From: Pseudomonadota bacterium
GTDB lineage: Bacteria; Desulfobacterota; Syntrophia; Syntrophales; JADFWA01
Direction of reading: 5' to 3'
NCBI GenBank assembly: GCA_030612385.1
Contig: JAUWNZ010000095.1
Location: forward strand, 1-5,589
Length of the DNA stretch: 5,589 bases
The stretch's first letter is position 1. Every line of letters begins with the position of its first letter. This document shows positions 1-5,300 of this stretch, one piece after another. The notes under the pieces were generated by a model that saw only the letters and a list, made by a program, of their open reading frames with translations, had not been told where the DNA came from and made no database searches. Position numbers and translations under genes: made by a program.

Positions 1-150
1 AACATTGATGCTTTCGCAAAAAGTCTGTCATTCCCGCGCAGGCGGGAATCCATAGAAGGCTAAGTACTTGAAAAGACTGGATTCCCGTTTTCACGGGAAT
101 GACGAAATTGTGCATATTTTGACTTTTTACGAGACTGTCAACATTGATGC
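1..150. repeat. MITE-like double-hairpin repeat (GTCATTCCCG family) flanked by an 11-bp direct repeat
   Basis: Imperfect terminal inverted repeats CGCAAAAAGTC (15-25) and GACTTTTTACG (121-131) match at 10 of 11 positions. Inside them GTCATTCCCG (27-36) pairs with CGGGAATGAC (94-103). Two perfect 8-bp hairpins sit within: ATTCCCGC/GCGGGAAT (30-37/42-49) and ATTCCCGT/ACGGGAAT (81-88/93-100), each with a 4-nt loop. CGGGAATCCA (43-52) can also pair with TGGATTCCCG (78-87), so one long cruciform is an alternative fold. The 11-mer AACATTGATGC occurs at 1-11 and again at 140-150, like a target duplication, although 5-8 nt separate the right copy from the recognisable terminal repeat. No coding capacity is seen. 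Elements of this look are common between genes in Desulfobacterota. The true left limit may lie outside the window. Confidence 0.8.
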
Positions 151-153
151 ATC

Positions 154-2574
154 ATGATAGATCAGCCACCATTAAAGCGGATTCAGGTTTCTATCTTTCT
201 CATTTCCGGCGCTCTGATTGCGTACGAAATCCTCCTGATCAAGACTTTCTCCATACAGTACTGGTATCATTTTGCCCATTTGATCATTAGCGTTGCATTG
301 CTTGGGTTTGGGGCAAGTGGAACCTTCATCTATCTATTCAGAAAAAGACTGGAAGCTCATTATTCACTGGTTATTTATGGCCTCCCGCTTCTCATGCTTG
401 TCTCGATCTGGATAAATATTTATCTGAATCGCTTAATTGCCTTCAATCCCCTTATGATCGTATGGCAGATGAGTGAAATCATTAAATTTTCCTGTTTGTG
501 TCTGACTATGTTTGTCCCGTTTTTTTTGGCTGCCGTATGTATCGGTCTTAGTTTTTCAGTCTACCCGGGCCATATATACAGGGTCTACTTTTCGAATCTC
601 TTTGGATCCGGACTGGGACCACTATTAATCCTCCCGACCTTTTTTCATTTTGGACCTTACGAGATTATCCTTATGATTTCCGTTGTTACGGTTTTTGCCA
701 CCTTTCCGGTCAGCCGGACACACATCCGGAAGGCAATTTCACTGATAACGTTACTATCTGTCTTCCCACTCTATTTTATCTTTCTCCATGGTTCTCCTGT
801 TGCCATAAACATATTTAAGGATCTTCCACAGGCAGAAAATCTGACAAACTCCAGGATAGAAAATCAAACGTTTGGCCCGCTTGGACTTGTGTCGGTAATT
901 GACAGCCCTGCATATCATTACCTGCCTGATCTGAGCCTGAACTGTCCATATCCTCTGCCTGAACAAAAAGGTTTATTCTCGGATGGAAATACAGTGGGTT
1001 CAATCAATAGATTTTCAGGTGATGTCGCGGAACTCCGATTTATGGACTGCCGGATAAATGCTATCCCCTATAAACTTCTAACAAAACCAAAAGTACTAAT
1101 AATCGGTGGAGGCGGGGGAACAGAAATACTGAATGCAAAATACCATGGAGCAAAGTCTATTTACGTTGTTGAAATGAACAGGGACATTGTTCATCTGCTT
1201 CAGGATCAGTACAGCTCCTTCAGCGGAAACATTTATAACCCTGAGCAATGCCATATCTTGATAGAAGATGGAAGGGGGTATCTTGAAAAAACAAGGGAAC
1301 GATTTGATCTTATTAATATGAGTCTTCTTGAATCGGTTAATGCGGCCGGTTCCGGGGTTTATTCATTAAACGAAAATTATCTTTTTACCACAGAGGCCTT
1401 TATAACCTGCTTAAATCGGCTCAACCCGGGGGGGCTGATCAGTATATCTCGATGGATAAAAAATCCTCCCAGAGAGAGTATAAAACTCATTGCCATGGCT
1501 ATCGATGCTCTCGATTCCATAAGGCCTGACAATGCTTCCAGATCTCTCATCGTGATAAGAAGCTGGCAAGTGGTAACCTTATTGATAAAAGATGGAACAT
1601 TCAGCCGGGAAGAAATCAAAGCCACCCTGAATTTCTGTGATCAGAATCTCTGTGATCTTTGCTACTACCCTGGAATAAAAAAGGAAGAAACGAACCGGAT
1701 TAATCGGATGGATGAAAGCTATTTTTTCATAGCCGCAAAGAGTCTGTTATCCCAGGAAAAAGAAAAGTTTTATAACGAATATCCATTCTATATCCGTCCA
1801 GCCACAGATAATAAACCCTTCTTTTCCAGTACCTTTAAGATAGAGATTCTCAAGAAATATTTTGGAGCAGAGGGACGAATGGTAATACCCTTCATGGATT
1901 GGGGATATCTCCTGGTTTGGATAGGGCTTATCATACTGTTTTTAATCAGTATGATAATTATCCTGGCCCCCCTTCACACAATAAGGCCGGTTTCAAAGGG
2001 AATAATTATTATCTTCATATATTTCGGTTCGCTCGGTCTTGCCTACATTTCGCTGGAGATATCATTCCTCCAGCAATTTATCCAATATCTATATGACCCT
2101 GTGTTTTCCGCAACGGTAGTTATAACTTCTTTTCTTGTATATTCAGGTATCGGATGCATTATTGGAGAAAAATTACAACATGTCAAATGGTGGCACATGA
2201 TGTTGTCAATTGTTTTTATCACTGTTTTTGGAATTTTTTACGTGGGATCAGACCTGTTTTTTCAAAGGATCTTATCAGACTTACCTCTATGGCTACGTAT
2301 GATAATTTGCAGCTTATTGATTGCTCCCCTGGCCATACCGATGGGGATACCTTTTCCCTCCGGCCTCAATCAACTTAGAAGAATTCAAGAAGGTCTTATT
2401 CCCTGGGCCTGGGGAATAAACGGTTTTTTCTCTGTTATCGGCAGCTCTATAGCTGTATTAATAGCCATCGCATATGGTTTTGAATCAGTTATCTTGTCTG
2501 CCTTGGCCCTTTATATAATTTGTGGATTCTTATATGCCTGGATGTGTTCAGAAAAATTTACATTTTTGAATTAA
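154..2574 (+). CDS. Polytopic membrane protein with central spermidine-synthase-like (SAM-binding) domain
   Basis: This 806-residue protein has three parts. Residues about 12-213 hold some seven hydrophobic segments, including the family-typical stretch with E25, WYHF (37-40) and GFGASG (51-56). Residues about 214-580 are soluble and contain a Rossmann methyltransferase fold like that of spermidine synthases: the glycine loop VLIIGGGGGTE (314-324), acidic E340 in VVEMN for the SAM ribose, EDGRGYL (371-377) and NPGG (424-427). Residues about 584-806 carry about six more membrane segments. In true aminopropyltransferases the strand after the DG motif ends in a catalytic Asp (DSTDP-like). Here it reads FDLINMSLLES (384-394), and the usual GGGDGG is GGGGG, so polyamine synthesis is doubtful. 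The protein is better called a membrane-fused SAM-dependent enzyme of unknown substrate. ATG 154 is the first in-frame start after a TGA at 145, but no Shine-Dalgarno is visible because the repeat ends just upstream. The length looks complete and no frameshift is seen. Confidence 0.9.
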   Translation: MIDQPPLKRIQVSIFLISGALIAYEILLIKTFSIQYWYHFAHLIISVALLGFGASGTFIYLFRKRLEAHYSLVIYGLPLLMLVSIWINIYLNRLIAFNPLMIVWQMSEIIKFSCLCLTMFVPFFLAAVCIGLSFSVYPGHIYRVYFSNLFGSGLGPLLILPTFFHFGPYEIILMISVVTVFATFPVSRTHIRKAISLITLLSVFPLYFIFLHGSPVAINIFKDLPQAENLTNSRIENQTFGPLGLVSVIDSPAYHYLPDLSLNCPYPLPEQKGLFSDGNTVGSINRFSGDVAELRFMDCRINAIPYKLLTKPKVLIIGGGGGTEILNAKYHGAKSIYVVEMNRDIVHLLQDQYSSFSGNIYNPEQCHILIEDGRGYLEKTRERFDLINMSLLESVNAAGSGVYSLNENYLFTTEAFITCLNRLNPGGLISISRWIKNPPRESIKLIAMAIDALDSIRPDNASRSLIVIRSWQVVTLLIKDGTFSREEIKATLNFCDQNLCDLCYYPGIKKEETNRINRMDESYFFIAAKSLLSQEKEKFYNEYPFYIRPATDNKPFFSSTFKIEILKKYFGAEGRMVIPFMDWGYLLVWIGLIILFLISMIIILAPLHTIRPVSKGIIIIFIYFGSLGLAYISLEISFLQQFIQYLYDPVFSATVVITSFLVYSGIGCIIGEKLQHVKWWHMMLSIVFITVFGIFYVGSDLFFQRILSDLPLWLRMIICSLLIAPLAIPMGIPFPSGLNQLRRIQEGLIPWAWGINGFFSVIGSSIAVLIAIAYGFESVILSALALYIICGFLYAWMCSEKFTFLN

Positions 2575-2575
2575 G

Positions 2576-2597
2576 GGTTTTTTTACGGTAAAAAACC
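2576..2597 (+). terminator. Weak AT-rich hairpin after the membrane protein gene
   Basis: Two bases past the TAA stop, GGTTTTTTTA (2576-2585) faces TAAAAAACC (2589-2597) across a 3-nt CGG loop. The stem is almost all A-U with only two G-C pairs at its base, and no T-run follows it on the plus strand. It may act as a weak bidirectional stop, but this is not a textbook intrinsic terminator. Confidence 0.3.
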
Positions 2598-2636
2598 AAA
2601 TCACATACCAGACTCTCCCTCCGATTCTCCCTATGA

Positions 2637-2783
2637 GATGTTTGCATAATACCCACATTGTCATTGCGAGTCTCGATATAATTCCGATTTATCGGGAAGC
2701 AATCTCTAACTCTGTATGATCACAAGAGATTGCCACGTCGCTCCGCTCCTCGCAATGACCGGAGACGTGGTTATGCAAACGTC
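2637..2783. repeat. MITE-like repeat (GTCATTGCGAG family) in the convergent intergenic gap
   Basis: Nested inverted repeats define the element. The outer pair is TTTGCATAA (2641-2649) with TTATGCAAA (2771-2779), extending imperfectly on both sides. The inner pair is GTCATTGCGAG (2660-2670) with CTCGCAATGAC (2749-2759). A deeper pair is GCAATCTCT (2699-2707) with AGAGATTGC (2725-2733). A small separate hairpin CCGAT/ATCGG (2684-2688/2691-2695) sits in the left arm. CCCTAT occurs just outside both ends (2629-2634 and 2785-2790), a possible short target duplication that is too short to be decisive. The element is non-coding and fills most of the gap between two convergent genes, where its folded transcript could also help end transcription. 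Its core differs from the repeat at the left edge of the window. Repeats with this core are widespread in Desulfobacterota and relatives. Confidence 0.8.
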
Positions 2784-2847
2784 CCCCTATTTCTGAGCGA
2801 TAAGGCATACGCTCTCAGTTCTCTGCAATATATTTCGAATAGTCGAT

Positions 2848-3321
2848 TCAGGCAAAAGTCTTGTGTGAGAATTTTATCACGGTTGGTTCAACCAGTTCTT
2901 TAAAATCCTTGTATGCCAGTTTTACCAATTCCGTATGTGAGCCTGCGTTAAAAGCAATTGTTTTATTTCCTGTGAGACTCTTTTCCACAAAGACATCCAT
3001 TCCATAAAGATTCCCGAAAGGTGGCATTGCACCAATTTCACATTCCGGGAACATGCCTTGAAATTCCTTTTCACTGGCCAGTTCGATTTTTCCTGCTCCA
3101 GTAGCTTCCCTCAAAAGATCAATATCTACTTTGTAACCGGAAGGCAGGATTGCCATAACCATTCTACCATCGAACTTGATCATTACCGTTTTGGCCAGTT
3201 CCTTCCCAGGCATGAGCGCCGACATTGCGATTTCCTGAGAAGTATAAGCCTGTGAGTGAGTGATGACAACATATTTGACACGATGTTTATCCAAAAAATC
3301 TTTTAATCTTTGTACCGGCAT
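2848..3321 (-). CDS. YbaK/ProX-family aminoacyl-tRNA deacylase (free-standing editing domain)
   Basis: This 157-residue cytoplasmic protein is one YbaK/ProX domain, the usual length for stand-alone members (E. coli YbaK has 159). The family hydrolyses mischarged aminoacyl-tRNAs in trans, for example Ala- or Cys-tRNA(Pro). Visible hallmarks are GKELAKTVMIK (39-49), with the conserved lysine region, LPSGYKVD (59-66), the glycine/proline loop GAMPPFG (97-103) and FNAGSHTEL (124-132). The exact substrate cannot be told from sequence alone. The frame is open further upstream, to an ATG at 3387, but the start at 3321 is chosen because AAAGGAGGT lies 5 nt before it and family similarity begins at once. 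The gene converges on the membrane protein gene and is divergent from the ATPase gene. A near-consensus promoter lies about 190 bp upstream, and no partner gene is seen on this strand. Confidence 0.92.
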   Translation of the reverse strand: MPVQRLKDFLDKHRVKYVVITHSQAYTSQEIAMSALMPGKELAKTVMIKFDGRMVMAILPSGYKVDIDLLREATGAGKIELASEKEFQGMFPECEIGAMPPFGNLYGMDVFVEKSLTGNKTIAFNAGSHTELVKLAYKDFKELVEPTVIKFSHKTFA

Positions 3322-3326
3322 GGAAG

Positions 3327-3335
3327 ACCTCCTTT
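3327..3335 (-). promoter_or_regulatory. Strong Shine-Dalgarno fixing the deacylase start
   Basis: Read on the minus strand, AAAGGAGGT ends 5 nt before the ATG at 3321. It is nearly fully complementary to the 16S rRNA tail, and it makes the 22-residue longer reading (start at 3387) unlikely, because this site would then lie inside the coding sequence. Confidence 0.85.
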
Positions 3336-3509
3336 CTCTTATATGATCAGTAACGCCGGAAAAATACTCTGAACTGCACAAGAGCACCGTACAGGTTGAA
3401 TGTTCTGTCCGTGTGACTGTGAAAAGATTCCTCCGGCAAATAACCGCGGGAAATGAAAACGGTATAAGTGCATTTTCCAGATAATCTCGGTTAACTTTTT
3501 TGTATGATT

Positions 3510-3537
3510 ATTATACTACTTTTTTTTAAATTGCCAA
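3510..3537 (-). promoter_or_regulatory. Sigma-70-type promoter for the deacylase gene
   Basis: On the minus strand TTGGCA (3532-3537, one mismatch to TTGACA) is followed after 16 bp by a perfect TATAAT (3510-3515), with an A-rich spacer. Transcription would begin near 3503, giving a leader of about 180 nt before the deacylase start. Nothing else on this strand in the window could be its target. Confidence 0.6.
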
Positions 3538-3588
3538 GAATTTTGTTGTGTATCATATGGCACGTAAGTGCTTGTAATAACATATATT

Positions 3589-3744
3589 AAAAAACCGCAA
3601 GACCAGACATCTTAATGTCAGAATCACATCGTCACTTTTTTATGTTGATGATAGTGCTATAGCAGATTGAAAAAACGAAGCTCGAAAATTTTGAGATATT
3701 CGTTTCCTGCCTGTAAAATTTATCTCTCGTCCTCGCGGTTTTTT
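3589..3744. repeat. Possible decayed MITE bounded by 10-bp inverted repeats
   Basis: AAAAAACCGC (3589-3598) is exactly inverted as GCGGTTTTTT (3735-3744), spanning 156 bp with no coding content and an internal palindrome (3673-3705). The size and structure would fit a small non-autonomous element, but the A/T-rich half of the arm makes a chance match plausible and no target duplication is seen. Confidence 0.25.
3673..3705. repeat. Imperfect 33-bp AT-rich palindrome
   Basis: AAACGAA (3673-3679) is inverted as TTCGTTT (3699-3705), and inside it CTC-G-AAAA faces TTTT-GAG (3681-3695). It could be a regulator site, a transcript hairpin or the relic of a mobile repeat. It lies about 170 bp upstream of the ATPase promoter and about 135 bp upstream of the deacylase promoter, which is far for a simple operator. 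Confidence 0.4.
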
Positions 3745-3779
3745 GCCTGTGTGGGCGCGACATCTGCGCCCTGTGGCAA
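3743..3779. repeat. G+C-rich two-part hairpin
   Basis: A perfect 6-bp stem GGGCGC (3753-3758) with GCGCCC (3766-3771) and a 7-nt loop is extended across a small internal loop by TTGCC (3743-3747) with GGCAA (3775-3779). No T-run follows on the plus strand. On the minus strand the hairpin is followed by a run of A, so it is not an intrinsic terminator there either. The role is unknown. Confidence 0.45.
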
Positions 3780-3871
3780 GAAAAGCTTGCATTAGGGGTA
3801 CTTACCGGAGCTGGGGAAAGACTGTCGGACATGCGTAAGAAATCAGTTTTATCGAAATCCGGGAAGTTTAC

Positions 3872-3901
3872 TTGACAGATACCGCCTCAACTGGCTATAT
3901 T
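3872..3901 (+). promoter_or_regulatory. Sigma-70-type promoter for the ATPase gene
   Basis: A perfect TTGACA (3872-3877) is followed after 18 bp by TATATT (3896-3901, one mismatch to TATAAT). Transcription would begin near 3908, leaving a short leader of about 46 nt to the ATG at 3954. An initiation codon at 3900 would lie inside the -10 box and would not be in this transcript. Confidence 0.65.
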
Positions 3902-3940
3902 GGTTTCCAGCCAGGTGCAGTATTGGACGAATTTATTGCC

Positions 3941-3946
3941 AGGAGG
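3941..3946 (+). promoter_or_regulatory. Shine-Dalgarno fixing the ATPase start
   Basis: AGGAGG ends 7 nt before the ATG at 3954. Together with the promoter position it selects this start over the TTG at 3900 in the same frame. A second ATG at 3950 is in another frame that encodes nothing recognisable. Confidence 0.85.
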
Positions 3947-3953
3947 AAGATGC

Positions 3954-5300
3954 ATGATAGAAACCATAAAGTCAATTATCCTGGATTTTCAGGAACTCAG
4001 TCTGGAGACCGGGATACCTCGGCGTTTACGAATCGATGTAGTTCCCGGCAAGGCCACCGTCTGCATCGGTGTCCGCCGCAGCGGCAAATCTACCTACCTG
4101 TACCAGGTCATTCAACGGCTTTTGGATGACGGCGTACCGCGCGAAAACATTCTTTACCTGAACTTCTTCGATGACCGTCTCCATAATCTGAGGCAAGAAG
4201 GTCCCGGACTGATTACAGAGGCTTATTATTCGCTCTATCCGGAGAAGAAAAACACGGAAACGGTCTATTGCTTTTTTGACGAGATCCAGGAGATCAAAGG
4301 GTGGGAACCTTTTGTGGACCGCCTGATGCGGACCGAGCAGTGTGAAGTCTACGTAACGGGTTCGTCGGCACAAATGCTTTCGAGAGAAATCGCCACGCAA
4401 ATGCGCGGCCGGGCGTTGTCATGGGAAATGTTTCCGTTCTCTTTCAGAGAATATCTGGACTACAAGGAAATCGAAAGCACAGGCTTCCTGTCGACAAAGA
4501 AGCGGTTTCTCGTACAGAAGGCATTTGAGGAGTACTGGGAAACCGGAGGCTTCCCAGAAGTCGCCGGCCTTGACCGGTACCTGCGAATCAAGATTCACCA
4601 GGAATACTTTCGCGCTGTCCTGTCCCGAGACCTGATCGAGCGCCATGATGTTTCACATCCTAAAGCACTGACGGACCTCGCGCACCGGCTGGTGGATAAC
4701 ACAGCATCACTCTATTCCGTCAACAGCCTTACCGGCTACCTGAAATCACTGGGACACAAGGCTCCCAAGTCAGCAGTGTCGGATTATCTGGAATGGTTTG
4801 AAGACGCTTATTTTCTCTTTACCGTGCGGATATTTGACGCGTCCCCGGCTCGCAGTAAAACAAACCCGAAGAAGATTTATTGCATCGATCATGCCCTGGT
4901 CACTTCGGTGTCGTCCGGCATTCTGGTCAACTCCGGGCATCTACTGGAGAATCTTGTATTCACGGCTCTTCGGCGTGTGTCTCCCGAGATTTATTACTAC
5001 AAGACGAAGGGTGGTCTGGAAGTGGACTTCATCACGCACCTGCCTGCCGCGTCGCCCACGGCGCAGGCAGGGATGCGGAATCGTTCCCGGTTGCTGGTCC
5101 AGGTTTGCGAATCGATGGCCGAGCCACAAACCAGGAAACGGGAAGTAACGGCTTTAGGCGAAGCCATGGTCGAACTGGGTCTGAAGACAGGTACGATTGT
5201 GACGCGGAATGAAGAGGAAGAAATAAAAGTCGACGGCGGGAAGATAGAGGTTGTACCGGTGTGGCGTTTCCTGCTCAACCTGCCGGAGTCGCAGGTATAA
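3954..5300 (+). CDS. AAA-family ATPase with C-terminal DUF4143 domain
   Basis: This 448-residue soluble protein belongs to the AAA_14 plus DUF4143 group, common and often horizontally spread in bacteria and archaea, with no settled function. The ATPase part shows Walker A GVRRSGKS (39-46, K45), Walker B CFFDEIQ (D109, E110), a sensor-like VTGSS (134-138), MRGR (150-153) and the family motif FPFSFREY (160-167). The C-terminal part has SRDLIER (224-230), LLEN (E332), LEVDF (D358) and QVC (383-385). These align with a PD-(D/E)XK-like nuclease core in which the usual lysine is replaced by Cys385, as is common in this family, so cleavage activity is doubtful. Residues 362-373 coincide with a palindromic DNA repeat that lengthens the loop between D358 and QVC. 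The start rests on the AGGAGG and promoter upstream. Base composition is richer in G+C than in the membrane protein gene, which suggests separate acquisition. The 3' end overlaps the converging porin-like frame by 26 bp. Confidence 0.92.
   Translation: MIETIKSIILDFQELSLETGIPRRLRIDVVPGKATVCIGVRRSGKSTYLYQVIQRLLDDGVPRENILYLNFFDDRLHNLRQEGPGLITEAYYSLYPEKKNTETVYCFFDEIQEIKGWEPFVDRLMRTEQCEVYVTGSSAQMLSREIATQMRGRALSWEMFPFSFREYLDYKEIESTGFLSTKKRFLVQKAFEEYWETGGFPEVAGLDRYLRIKIHQEYFRAVLSRDLIERHDVSHPKALTDLAHRLVDNTASLYSVNSLTGYLKSLGHKAPKSAVSDYLEWFEDAYFLFTVRIFDASPARSKTNPKKIYCIDHALVTSVSSGILVNSGHLLENLVFTALRRVSPEIYYYKTKGGLEVDFITHLPAASPTAQAGMRNRSRLLVQVCESMAEPQTRKREVTALGEAMVELGLKTGTIVTRNEEEEIKVDGGKIEVVPVWRFLLNLPESQV
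5039..5071. repeat. In-frame palindromic element inside the ATPase gene
   Basis: CCTGCCTGC (5039-5047) is exactly inverted as GCAGGCAGG (5063-5071). An alternative pairing adds GCCG/CGGC (5046-5049/5059-5062) above a 2-nt bulge. The 33-bp span is exactly 11 codons and translates as part of H-LPAASPTAQAG-M (residues 362-374), a small-residue, Pro/Ala-rich segment in an expected loop. Arms of the same sequence recur at 5279-5295 and 5344-5368. Confidence 0.6.

Larger units (their letters stand above)
3538..3871. other. Gene-free divergent intergenic region with several inverted repeats
   Basis: No convincing gene lies here. Frames are short, and a minus-strand open frame at 3632-3832 has a low-complexity, unprotein-like translation. 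The stretch holds GCAC/GTGC (3560-3563/3568-3571), a long imperfect palindrome at 3673-3705, a widely spaced 10-bp inverted pair (3589-3598 and 3735-3744) and a G+C-rich hairpin at 3743-3779. A small alternative hairpin GCAAG/CTTGC (3776-3780/3786-3790) shares bases with that last stem, so the two cannot form together. The density of inverted repeats suggests one or more decayed mobile repeats. Confidence 0.55.

Noticed and set aside
1..150. CRISPR-like or tRNA-like reading of the hairpin repeats
   Set aside because: There are only two dissimilar hairpins with no regular spacers, and no tRNA arms or anticodon pattern. A MITE-like repeat explains all the structure.
3322..3387. Longer start for the deacylase (ATG at 3387)
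   Set aside because: The extra 22 residues do not resemble the family, and the strong AAAGGAGGT would lie inside the gene. The ATG at 3321 is correctly spaced from it.
3558..3572. Sigma-54-like box TGGCACG with a downstream TGC
   Set aside because: The GG-to-GC spacing is one base short of the strict requirement, no gene starts within about 380 bp downstream, and a 7-mer match is expected by chance at this scale.
3632..3832. Minus-strand open frame of 66 codons
   Set aside because: The translation is low in hydrophobic core residues, matches no family I recognise, spans the inverted repeats and has no Shine-Dalgarno.
3839..4129. Plus-strand open frame running through the ATPase promoter region
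   Set aside because: The short translation before 3954 looks mildly protein-like, but there is no ribosome site, the frame then overlaps the ATPase in a shadow frame, and a good promoter occupies the same bases.
4026..4646. Minus-strand open frames opposite the ATPase
   Set aside because: They are shadows of a well-supported coding frame in G+C-richer DNA and show no family motifs or ribosome sites.
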